From: Pusillibacter faecalis
GTDB taxonomy: Bacteria; Bacillota; Clostridia; Oscillospirales; Oscillospiraceae
DNA length: 64,000 nt
Assembly: GCF_018408705.1 (NCBI RefSeq)
Contig: NZ_AP023420.1
Coordinates: forward strand, 2,170,001 to 2,234,000
Reading direction: 5' to 3'
How positions within the stretch are numbered: position 1 is the first letter of the stretch; every line of letters starts with the position of its first letter. Shown here one piece after another: positions 8,540 to 15,742 of this stretch. A program made the position numbers and the translations under genes. The notes below the pieces were generated by a model. It ran no database searches and was not told the origin of the DNA. It was given only the letters and a program-made list of their open reading frames with translations.

Positions 8540-9535
8540 TCAGGCAATCACGCCTGCGCGGACGGCAATAAGCTCCGCTGTGACAGAAACAGCGATTTCC
8601 TCCGGCGTCTGGGCGCCAATGGCAAGGCCGATGGGAGCGTGGACCCTGGCGTACTCCTCCGGTGTAAAACCATTTGCCAACAGCCGGTCCCGGCACAGAG
8701 CCAGTTTTTTCCTGGAGCCGATACAGCCAAGGTATCTGGCACCGCAGCGAAGCGTCTGAACCAGCACCTCAAAATCCGCCTGATGGCCCCTTGTCATGAT
8801 CACTACATAGTCGTTAGGAGTGATGGTCAGGTGCCGGGAGAGGGCGGTAAAGCTGCCGCAGAGGGTGCCCGCTGCCTGGGGAAAGCGGGCTTTGGCTGCG
8901 AATTCCGGCCGGTCGTCATAAATGAAGGGACGGAATCCCACCGTGGCGGCCACGGGCACCAGCGCCTGAGAGACGTGCCCCCCGCCAAAGATATAGAGGA
9001 GGCCCGCCCGCACTGCCGGCAGGGTAAACCAGCCGTCCCGCAGGGCAGGAGCATTCTCCAGCAGGTCCAGTGGGAGGCCCGGGAGATGCCGGGGACCATC
9101 CCGGTCCGCAAGGTCCATGGCAGAGACTTTCTCATTATCCAGGCGGCGGACCAGCCACACATCCCGGTTTTGGCCAGTGGCCTCCAGCAGTTCCCGAAAC
9201 AGCGCGAGTGTGGAGGCATCATCAGCGGAAAGATATTGGAAGTGCAGTGTGAGATCGCCGCCGCAGACCATACCCAGGCTGGCAGCGTCTCCCTGGATCA
9301 AGCGAAATTCCCGCAATGCGTCCTGCTGAGATTGCAGCAGTGATTTTGCAACTGCTGTGGCTTCAAATTCCACATTTCCGCCGCCCACGGTTCCCACGGC
9401 GGTGCCATCCAAAAAAACAGCCAGCATGGCTCCGGGGCCCCGGGGCGTGGAGCCGGAGGCAGTAAGAACGGTTACAAGTTCCAAGGCCTGTCCAGATTCC
9501 AAAGAGCGAACGATGGCATGTGCCAAACTGCGCAT
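8540..9535 (-). CDS. XdhC/CoxI family molybdenum-hydroxylase maturation protein
   Basis: XdhC-type proteins bind molybdenum cofactor and help its sulfuration and insertion into xanthine dehydrogenase-type enzymes. The 331-residue product has the N-terminal XdhC/CoxI domain (TASGSTPRGPGAMLAVFLDG, TVGGGNVEFEA) and a C-terminal Rossmann domain (LLYIFGGGHVSQALVPVA near 180, YLGCIGSRKKLALCRDRL near 275). The start at 9535 has GGGAGGTG just upstream; longer in-frame starts lack this. No molybdenum hydroxylase subunit lies in the window. Comparable orphan genes in gut Clostridia often serve selenium-dependent hydroxylases elsewhere. Confidence 0.85.
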   Translation of the reverse strand: MRSLAHAIVRSLESGQALELVTVLTASGSTPRGPGAMLAVFLDGTAVGTVGGGNVEFEATAVAKSLLQSQQDALREFRLIQGDAASLGMVCGGDLTLHFQYLSADDASTLALFRELLEATGQNRDVWLVRRLDNEKVSAMDLADRDGPRHLPGLPLDLLENAPALRDGWFTLPAVRAGLLYIFGGGHVSQALVPVAATVGFRPFIYDDRPEFAAKARFPQAAGTLCGSFTALSRHLTITPNDYVVIMTRGHQADFEVLVQTLRCGARYLGCIGSRKKLALCRDRLLANGFTPEEYARVHAPIGLAIGAQTPEEIAVSVTAELIAVRAGVIA

Positions 9536-9795
9536 GAGAGCACCTCCCTTTTCAATGATGATAACATAACTTTCTCGGAAAGGCCAGGTTGAAAATGTGC
9601 GCGTGTCTGATATGATGGAAGGCTGAAAGACAAGTTCCTCCTGATGGGGTTGAGACGCGGCGCTTCCGCAAAAACTCATCAGATTGGGTAATACCACGGA
9701 AGAATTTTAAAAAATTTGCAGTTTTTGAAGAAATACCGCCCATGGCATCGTATGAACAACAGATCGGAAGGAGGTGGTGGCGTGCCGTGTCCGGA

Positions 9796-10311
9796 ATGAC
9801 AAAAGAAGAGTTTTCCAGACTGGTCCTTCAGTATGAAAAGCTGGTATACACCATCTGCTTTCAACTGACACGGGACGCTGCGGCGGCAGAGGACTTGGCG
9901 CAGGAGACGTTCCTCTCGGCCTACCTTCACAAGGAAAAGCTGCCGTTAGGATATGAGCGGCAATGGCTTGGCCGGATTGCCGCCAACAAGGCCAAGGACC
10001 ACCTGCAAAGTGCGTGGAAGCGCCACGCGGTGCTGCCGGGAGATGAGGCCATGCCGCCGGGGAAGGCGCCCGCCGCAGAGGAGACGGCGCTGCAAAGAAG
10101 TGGCGCAGCAGAGATTCGCTCTGCCATTGAGAAGCTCCGGGAGCCCTATGGACCCGTATGCAGGCTATGTCTGCTGGAAGAGAAATCGCCGGAGGAGGCG
10201 GCTTTGGCCCTGGGAAGGCCGGTCAAAACCATTCACACCCAGCTGGCCCGGGGAAAGGGATTGCTGAGGGAGATCTTGGAAAGGAGTGGGGGATATGGAC
10301 GTATTTCGTAA
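9796..10311 (+). CDS. RNA polymerase sigma factor, ECF-type (sigma-70 family)
   Basis: The 171-residue product has region 2 (EEFSRLVLQYEKLVYTICFQLTRDAAAAEDLAQETFLSAY) and region 4 (PYGPVCRLCLLEEKSPEEAALALGRPVKTIHTQLARGK), with a short linker, as in ECF sigma factors. It overlaps the anti-sigma gene by 17 bases. The start is uncertain. ATG 9796 begins MTKEEFSRL, but the strong AAGGAGG (9768-9774) is too far away for it and is ideally placed for a GTG at 9782. That GTG opens a 5-codon minigene whose stop TGA overlaps the ATG, suggesting translational coupling. An in-frame GTG at 9787 is an alternative. Confidence 0.9.
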   Translation: MTKEEFSRLVLQYEKLVYTICFQLTRDAAAAEDLAQETFLSAYLHKEKLPLGYERQWLGRIAANKAKDHLQSAWKRHAVLPGDEAMPPGKAPAAEETALQRSGAAEIRSAIEKLREPYGPVCRLCLLEEKSPEEAALALGRPVKTIHTQLARGKGLLREILERSGGYGRIS

Positions 10312-10789
10312 CGATGGACACCTGAGTGACGGCGTTTTAGAATCGCTGATTCATAACGGAGAGGCACTGGATGAGCTGACGCGGCTGGAAGCTGCGGAAC
10401 ACCTGGCCTTTTGCGACCAGTGCCTGCAGCGGTATACAGACCTGCTGGCGGGGACGGAGCTCCTGATCCCAGCAAACTCCTGTCAGGACCGGCTTTGGCC
10501 CAGGATTCGCTTCCGTGCCATCCGTTTGCTGACCAGCCGGTACGCAACGGCCGCAGCCGCTGTCGCGCTGGCGTTGACGCTGCTGTGGGGCAGCGCCGGA
10601 GCCCCGCTTCGGGAATCGGCGGGCAGAGCATTCCTTCAGGAGACCGGCAACGCGGTGGCAGAGCATATCCAGCAGATGCCCCAGCGGTGGGACGATTCCA
10701 TACAGGGGCTTCTGAATGATATCAATGGCTTTCTGGAACCATTTAGCGGCGGCAGGCCGCATACCAATCAAGGAGGAACTAACACATGA
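10295..10789 (+). CDS. Putative anti-sigma factor with zinc-finger-like N-terminus and one membrane segment
   Basis: This 164-residue protein has an N-terminal cytoplasmic part with the H-x3-C-x2-C signature of zinc-binding anti-sigma domains (EHLAFCDQC, about 35-43). A single membrane segment follows (ATAAAAVALALTLLWGS, about 85-103), then an extracytoplasmic C-terminus. It would hold the adjacent sigma factor at the membrane until a signal arrives. ATG 10295 is preferred over GTG 10286 because AGGAG lies 8 bases upstream. It overlaps the sigma gene and its stop overlaps the start of the next gene, so the genes are translationally coupled. Confidence 0.75.
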   Translation: MDVFRNDGHLSDGVLESLIHNGEALDELTRLEAAEHLAFCDQCLQRYTDLLAGTELLIPANSCQDRLWPRIRFRAIRLLTSRYATAAAAVALALTLLWGSAGAPLRESAGRAFLQETGNAVAEHIQQMPQRWDDSIQGLLNDINGFLEPFSGGRPHTNQGGTNT

Positions 10790-11394
10790 GACCGAAACAA
10801 GGCTTGCTTTTATTTATCACCTCTTGCCTCTCTGGCTGCGGGCAGATGTACCAGGGATATATGAAGCGGGGGGTGTCCCTGCTGCTGGGCTTTTTCGTCA
10901 TCCTGGCGATTGCCGGCTTTCTAGGGCTGGGCGCAGTGGCTTTTTTCCTGCCGGTGGTGTGGCTGTACGCCTTTTTTGACAGCTATAACCTCCGCAGCCG
11001 CATTCTGGACGGCACCGCACCGCAGGATGAATATCTCTTCGGCCTCTCTGAGATGGACAGCCAGCGCATGGCAGAGCTGCTGCGCCGCCGCCACAGCGTC
11101 ATCGGTTGGGGACTGGTGATGATCGGCATCTACTTGCTGTATCAGATGCTTTTGAATCAGCTGTGGTGGATGATGGGTGACTGGTTCCTGGGTGACTGGC
11201 TGTACAGTCTGCTGCGCTATGATGTCCCCCGGCTGGTGATGACCATTCTGGTTATTTTACTGGGGCTGTGGTTTATCCGGGGACCCAAGGCTCGGAAGGA
11301 CGATATTCCGGACTTTGTCCCTCCGGCACAGAGCGGCGCGCAGGCCGCACCTGAGGAGACCACACAGGAGGAACCCAATGACAAAGACCAGTGA
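10786..11394 (+). CDS. Membrane protein of unknown function, TM2-like N-terminus
   Basis: A 202-residue protein with about four membrane segments: two near 20-70, one near 105-125, one near 145-165. The N-terminus (GLLLFITSCLSGCGQMYQGYMKRG) resembles the small TM2-type domain, with its G-x-G-Q-x-Y-x-G pattern. The C-terminal 35 residues are acidic and hydrophilic. It overlaps the anti-sigma gene by 4 bases (ATGA) and the following gene by 17 bases. It is therefore part of the sigma-factor cassette and probably a cell-envelope component. Confidence 0.7.
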   Translation: MRPKQGLLLFITSCLSGCGQMYQGYMKRGVSLLLGFFVILAIAGFLGLGAVAFFLPVVWLYAFFDSYNLRSRILDGTAPQDEYLFGLSEMDSQRMAELLRRRHSVIGWGLVMIGIYLLYQMLLNQLWWMMGDWFLGDWLYSLLRYDVPRLVMTILVILLGLWFIRGPKARKDDIPDFVPPAQSGAQAAPEETTQEEPNDKDQ

Positions 11395-12004
11395 GATTAG
11401 GCAGGCGCCGGCTCAGCGCAGGGTGGGGACGCTTACCCTGGGTGCGACGCTGATCGTTGCCGGAGGGGTGATGATGGTCTCTCTGTTCTGGCCGGAGGCG
11501 GATCTTCGGTGGGCGGTGAAGGCCTCGCCTCTGATCCTGATTTCCCTGGGGGTGGAGACACTCCTGGCAGCTCGGTCCGGCAGCAGAATCAAGTATGACT
11601 GGGCGGGGATGGTACTGTGCTTTGTGTTGGTGGCTGCGGCCATGTGCCTGTATGCTGCCGCGTGGTGGATGGCTTGGCTTCCGGAACATGGTTCCTACTT
11701 TGACGGTAGCCGCACTGGAGATGAGAGCAGTCTGATGTTGGATTATACCGCCTTTAACGGTACGGACTTCCAACTGCTGGAGATGGAGTCTGGCGATGTG
11801 ATCCGGATGGAGATTGTCAACGACCAGGGCAGCGTGGATGTCAGCGTGATTGAGGATGAGGACCGGGAACCGGTTTTTGATAGCGAAGCTTTGGCCACCG
11901 GAAGCTATTCCATCGAGATTCCACGGGATGGCAGTTATGAGCTGTGGGTGACTGGGCATCAAGCGGCCGGCAGCGCCTATTTCCGGCGAGAGCGCGCTGC
12001 TTGA
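11378..12004 (+). CDS. Membrane protein with LiaF-type transmembrane region, last gene of the sigma cassette
   Basis: A 208-residue protein with three to four N-terminal membrane segments (about 20-105) that resemble the LiaF/DUF5668 membrane domain (GATLIVAGGVMMVSLFWP, KASPLILISLGVETLLA). A soluble extracytoplasmic domain (about 115-208) follows, rich in aspartate and beta-strand pattern. ATG 11378 is preceded by AGGAGG and overlaps the previous gene by 17 bases. LiaF-like proteins act in envelope-stress sensing. That role fits the ECF sigma context but is not shown by the sequence. Confidence 0.65.
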   Translation: MTKTSEIRQAPAQRRVGTLTLGATLIVAGGVMMVSLFWPEADLRWAVKASPLILISLGVETLLAARSGSRIKYDWAGMVLCFVLVAAAMCLYAAAWWMAWLPEHGSYFDGSRTGDESSLMLDYTAFNGTDFQLLEMESGDVIRMEIVNDQGSVDVSVIEDEDREPVFDSEALATGSYSIEIPRDGSYELWVTGHQAAGSAYFRRERAA

Positions 12005-12030
12005 AAGAGGTATCATCCCAAGGGGAAAAA

Positions 12031-12064
12031 GGAGCCCGGAGCTAGCTCCGGGCCCCTTTTTTTA
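12031..12064 (+). terminator. Intrinsic terminator of the sigma-factor operon
   Basis: CCCGGAGC and GCTCCGGG form a long stem inside GGAGCCCGGAGCTAGCTCCG, followed by eight T residues. It lies 27 bases after the stop codon of the last gene. Confidence 0.9.
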
Positions 12065-12108
12065 TAAGAGCTTCAGGAGGGAGGCAGGACAACCCCGACC
12101 GCTCTTTA

Positions 12109-12489
12109 TCAGGAATCTCCCTGGTACTCCGCCCGCCAGATGGCCAGTTCCTCCGCGTCCCGGTCATCCAGTGCATGGAGGCCACTCAGATGTTCCAGGT
12201 GGTGGGTCAGTTCGTGGGCCAAGGTAATGCGCAGCTCCTCCAGCCAGGTTTCGCGGTTCCACTCCTCCTGCTCCGCCAGCACCGCGAAGGAGCCATAATA
12301 TAAATTGATGTATAGCCCTAGGCAGTCATGACAGTATTCCCCTAGAATATACACCTCTCGGAACTCCGGGTCCGGCAGTGCTTCCTCCTGTAGACAGACG
12401 CCGCCGTTGAGACCTTGAAAGAGGGCTGAGGGAAAGCTCTCCGCGATCTCGTCCAGGAGATCGCCCACTTGGTCAACGGTCAAAATCAC
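12109..12489 (-). CDS. Metallopeptidase-like (zincin) family protein
   Basis: A 126-residue protein with the zinc protease motif HELTHHLEHLSG (about 93-104) and downstream acidic residues. It matches the short Peptidase_Mp/zincin_1 (DUF1025) family found in Firmicutes and Actinobacteria. The length is as usual for the family. No membrane segment or signal peptide is visible. Its start overlaps the DUF4491 gene by 17 bases, so it belongs to the tex operon. Its substrate is unknown. Confidence 0.82.
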   Translation of the reverse strand: MILTVDQVGDLLDEIAESFPSALFQGLNGGVCLQEEALPDPEFREVYILGEYCHDCLGLYINLYYGSFAVLAEQEEWNRETWLEELRITLAHELTHHLEHLSGLHALDDRDAEELAIWRAEYQGDS

Positions 12490-12796
12490 AGGAATTCCTC
12501 CTCTCCGCAGGAGGCTTGCGTCTGGGATTCTGGGGGAACCACCCCTTACGTACCCGCTCCTCCTGTTCCCGCAGTTCCAGGATGCTCCATAGGCAGCTGC
12601 ATCCCAGCACCCCTAGGACGGAGGAGAGCAGAATGCTCTCCGGCAACAGGCTGGCGGCCAAAAATCCAAGTCCGGCGACCAGAAACGCAGGCCAGCACCG
12701 GGCGGACCAGATATACTCCGCCCAGATCACCAGAGGATGGAATAAACCGATGCAGAGAAAGGAGACCACCGCGATGATGATACCTTGCCCGTTCAT
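12473..12796 (-). CDS. DUF4491 family small membrane protein
   Basis: A 107-residue protein with three hydrophobic segments (about 5-22, 33-48, 53-72) and a basic tail. The opening GIIIAVVSFLCIGLFHPLVIWAEY and SARCWPAFLVAGLGFLAAS fit the DUF4491 family. Its start overlaps the tex stop (ATGA) and its end overlaps the metallopeptidase start, showing tight coupling. The function is unknown. Confidence 0.78.
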   Translation of the reverse strand: MNGQGIIIAVVSFLCIGLFHPLVIWAEYIWSARCWPAFLVAGLGFLAASLLPESILLSSVLGVLGCSCLWSILELREQEERVRKGWFPQNPRRKPPAERRNSCDFDR

Positions 12797-14964
12797 ACCG
12801 TCTCCTTTGCTTGTTTCATACTGAGACTGATGCGCTTTTTCTTCTCATCCACTTCCAGAACCAAAACTTTCACCACATCGCCTACAGAAACCACCTCCGA
12901 GGGGTGCTTGATAAAGCGGTTTGCTACCTGGGAGATGTGTACCAGACCATCCTGGTGGACGCCGATATCCACAAACACTCCGAAGTCAATGACATTGCGG
13001 ACGGTTCCCGTGAGAACCATTCCGGGCTTTAAATCCTTCAACTCCAGAACGTCGGTGCGGAGAATCGGGGCGGGCAGGTCGTCCCGGATGTCCCGGCCGG
13101 GCTTCATCAGCTCCGTCATCACATCCCGAAGAGTTGGAAGCCCTACGCCAGCGGCCTGGGCAGCCCGCTCCTCCCCATAGGCGCGCACCTGAGCGGGAAG
13201 CTCTGACAGACGTCCGGCTTGCACGTCTGTCAGGGTATGCCCAGTGAGGACAAGCAGCTGCTCCGCCGCAGCGTAGGACTCCGGATGCACAGCAGTATTG
13301 TCCAAAATATTGGCACTTTCGGGTACTCGAAGGAAGCCGGCACACTGCTCGAAAGCCTTGGGGCCCAGCTTTGGGACCTTCAAAAGCTGTTTGCGGGAGG
13401 TAAACGGGCCATTGGCCTCCCGATAGGCCACCACATTTTTGGCGGTGGTGGGGGTAAGGCCAGCCACCCGCTGCAGTAGGGAGGGGGAGGCGGTGTTGAC
13501 ATCCACGCCCACGGCGTTCACACAGTCCTCCACGACACCGCCCAGAGCTTCATCCAGGCGTTTGGGAGGGCAGTCGTGCTGGTACTGCCCCACGCCAATG
13601 GCCTTGGGATCAATTTTCACCAGCTCCGCCAGCGGGTCCTGTAGGCGGCGGGCGATGGAAACGGCGGAGCGCAGATTCACATCGTACTCCGGAAACTCCT
13701 CTGCGGCCAGTGGGCTGGCGGAGTAGACGGAGGCTCCGGCCTCAGAGACGATCATATAGCTGACGCGAGCGCCCTCATCCTTGGCCTGGGCGATCAGCTC
13801 CACAGCCATCTGCTCCGTCTCTCGGCTGGCAGTGCCGTTTCCAATGGCGATGTGTTCTATATGATACTTTTTGATCATTTTTTTGAGCAAAGAAATGGCT
13901 TCGCGCCGCTGCCGATCCCCATAGGTGGGGTATACAACTGCCGTGTCCAACACTTTGCCGGTGCCGTCCACTACAGCCACCTTGCACCCCATTCGATAGC
14001 CGGGGTCCAGGCCCATTGTAACCTTGCCCTTTACCGGTGGCTGCATCAACAGGGGCCGCAGGTTCAGAGCGAACTGACCGATCGCGCCGTCAAAAGCCGA
14101 CTCCGTGAGACTGGCGCGGGACTCCCGCTCCAGAGCGGGAGCAATCAGGCGGTCATAGGCGTCTTCTGCTGCGGACTTTACAAATTCCATGGCGGGGCTG
14201 CCAGGGACGACGACATGGCGGCGGACGGTGCGAAGTCCCAACTCACGGTCCAGCTCCACATGAACCTTCAAAACCCCCTCTTTCTCTCCACGGTTGATAG
14301 CCAGAACCTGATGGCCCTGCAGCCGGGAAAGAGGCTGGGAGAACTGATAATAGAGCCGGTAGACAGTGTCCTCCTCTGTAGCTGCCGTGCTGGTCAGAGA
14401 GCCGTGTTTCGCCAGCAGCTCCCGGAGCTTTTTTCGAAGGGCAGCGTCGTCACTGATCTGCTCTGCCAGAATGTCAGAGGCACCAGCCAGGGCCTCCTCC
14501 GCCGTCTCAACGCCCTTGTCAGGGTTAATATATCCAGAGGCTGCGGCAAGGGGAGCGGGGCAATCCGGCTGCTGGGCAAAGAGCAGCTCTGCTAGGGGTT
14601 CCAGCCCCTTTTCCCGGGCCATAGAGGCTCGGGTGCGGCGTTTTTCCTTGAAGGGGCGGTACAGATCCTCCACTTCCGCCAGGGTTTTAGCAGCATCAAT
14701 GGCAGACGAGAGATCCTCAGTCAGCTTTCCCTTTTCGAGAATAGCGTTTTTGACGGTCTCACGCCGCTCCTGCAGGCTGCGGAGATAGCGCAAGCGTTCC
14801 TCCAGGGTGCGGAGCGTGGTATCGTCCATCGTACCGTGAAGTTCCTTTCGATAGCGGGCAATAAAAGGGATCGTAGCCCCTTCGTCCAGCAGCTGGACTA
14901 CATTGGCAACATGCTGTACCGGGCGGTTCAGTTCCTCCGCCAGAATTTGAAGCGTGGTTTCCAT
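12793..14964 (-). CDS. tex: Tex family RNA-binding transcription accessory protein
   Basis: A 723-residue Tex homologue of usual length. The domains are: N-terminal helical region (ATIPFIARYRKELHGTMDD near 30), YqgF/RNase H-like core (GLDPGYRMGCKVAVVDGTGKVLDTAVVYPT near 325), helix-hairpin-helix repeats (VGVDVNTASPSLLQRVAGL near 500) and a C-terminal S1 RNA-binding domain (GMVLTGTVRNVIDFGVFVDIGVHQDGLVHISQ near 655). Tex influences transcription and, in some bacteria, toxin gene expression and stress survival. It is the first gene of a three-gene operon with the DUF4491 protein and metallopeptidase. Confidence 0.95.
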   Translation of the reverse strand: METTLQILAEELNRPVQHVANVVQLLDEGATIPFIARYRKELHGTMDDTTLRTLEERLRYLRSLQERRETVKNAILEKGKLTEDLSSAIDAAKTLAEVEDLYRPFKEKRRTRASMAREKGLEPLAELLFAQQPDCPAPLAAASGYINPDKGVETAEEALAGASDILAEQISDDAALRKKLRELLAKHGSLTSTAATEEDTVYRLYYQFSQPLSRLQGHQVLAINRGEKEGVLKVHVELDRELGLRTVRRHVVVPGSPAMEFVKSAAEDAYDRLIAPALERESRASLTESAFDGAIGQFALNLRPLLMQPPVKGKVTMGLDPGYRMGCKVAVVDGTGKVLDTAVVYPTYGDRQRREAISLLKKMIKKYHIEHIAIGNGTASRETEQMAVELIAQAKDEGARVSYMIVSEAGASVYSASPLAAEEFPEYDVNLRSAVSIARRLQDPLAELVKIDPKAIGVGQYQHDCPPKRLDEALGGVVEDCVNAVGVDVNTASPSLLQRVAGLTPTTAKNVVAYREANGPFTSRKQLLKVPKLGPKAFEQCAGFLRVPESANILDNTAVHPESYAAAEQLLVLTGHTLTDVQAGRLSELPAQVRAYGEERAAQAAGVGLPTLRDVMTELMKPGRDIRDDLPAPILRTDVLELKDLKPGMVLTGTVRNVIDFGVFVDIGVHQDGLVHISQVANRFIKHPSEVVSVGDVVKVLVLEVDEKKKRISLSMKQAKETV

Positions 14965-15395
14965 AACAAATCCTTTCCGTATGGGGCGCTTGTCCGCGCC
15001 GGAGAAGAGTATAAAACTATTATAGCGTATTTCCCACTACTTGTCAGCAGATGTTTTTTGACGGGGCCCAAGATATGTCCGGTTACAAAGACACAAAATC
15101 TTGTCACCGCACACAGGGGGTATGGCACTTATCGATACAAATATATTCAGAAAATGAAGGCTGCTTGTCCGCGCTATGAGGACAGATTTAGGGTGTTTCC
15201 GGCAGAAATCCTTCATAAGACCATTTGATACTTTTCAACCCTGTTTGAAGGGGAAACGTACAAATTGTTATAAAAATAACAAAACAAAGCAGCCTAAAGT
15301 TGGTTTTTTTATACAATGTTTTTTTGAAAACCTTGTTAAAAACGGGCATTGATTTTTGCTCCAATCTGTATTATGTTGATATCAACAAATGAATA
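14965..15395. other. Intergenic region between divergent tex and the amino-acid transporter operon
   Basis: No convincing coding sequence is visible. The half next to tex should hold the tex promoter. The right half is AT-rich with several T-runs (15306-15330) and carries TATTAT at 15370-15375, a possible -10 element for the downstream leader, but no clear -35 partner at 17 bases. Confidence 0.4.
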
Positions 15396-15600
15396 TCGTC
15401 CGCATGAAGACAATCCGAAACATTCCATTCCCAGATGGAAGACCGACGCGGAAAGGCAGGCTGTATAGCGAACAGCTTGGTGAAACTGACAGGTAAAGAG
15501 AAGGTTGTCCGACGGAACTTTGGAAAGACCACTTCCATGTGGCGCCAATGAGGCTATAACCAACTGGCAAAAAGACAGAGGAAATTACGCAAGTAATTTT
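15396..15600 (+). promoter_or_regulatory. Leader RNA resembling a diverged tandem glycine riboswitch
   Basis: The leader contains two similar halves. The linker CGACGGAACTTTGGAAAG (about 15508-15525) closely matches the inter-aptamer segment of the B. subtilis gcvT glycine riboswitch as I recall it. AACTGACAGGTAAAGAG (end of half 1) and AACTGGCAAAAAGACAGAGG (end of half 2) match the conserved aptamer 3' strands. GACGCGGAAAGGCAGG and GGCGCCAATGAGGC correspond to the conserved internal regions. Hairpins CCAT/ATGG and GCTGT/ACAGC and the pairing GACAATCC/GGTTGTC fit aptamer helices. Some core positions differ, so ligand specificity may have changed. A terminator follows directly, as expected for glycine ON-switches. 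A covariance-model search is needed. Confidence 0.5.
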
Positions 15601-15618
15601 CCCCTGTCTTTTTTTAGC
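15571..15618 (+). terminator. Terminator closing the transporter-operon leader
   Basis: AAAGACAGAGGAAATTAC pairs with GTAATTTTCCCCTGTCTTT around a GCAA loop, followed by a T-run. The 5' arm uses the end of the putative second aptamer (GACAGAGG), so ligand binding could compete with terminator formation. Confidence 0.8.
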
Positions 15619-15742
15619 TTTTTATGGACCCCCCGCACCCTTCCCCCTTACTAAAGATTGGCTCCAGCTAATCTTTTCAATGATATACAGCAAGACCCAT
15701 TTTTGTGAAAAATGGCTGGTATTGAGTCAAAGGAGGTTTGGT

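Noticed and set aside
15336..15570. Two minus-strand open frames in the transporter leader
   Set aside because: They lie in a region with riboswitch-like structure and have no ribosome site or family match.
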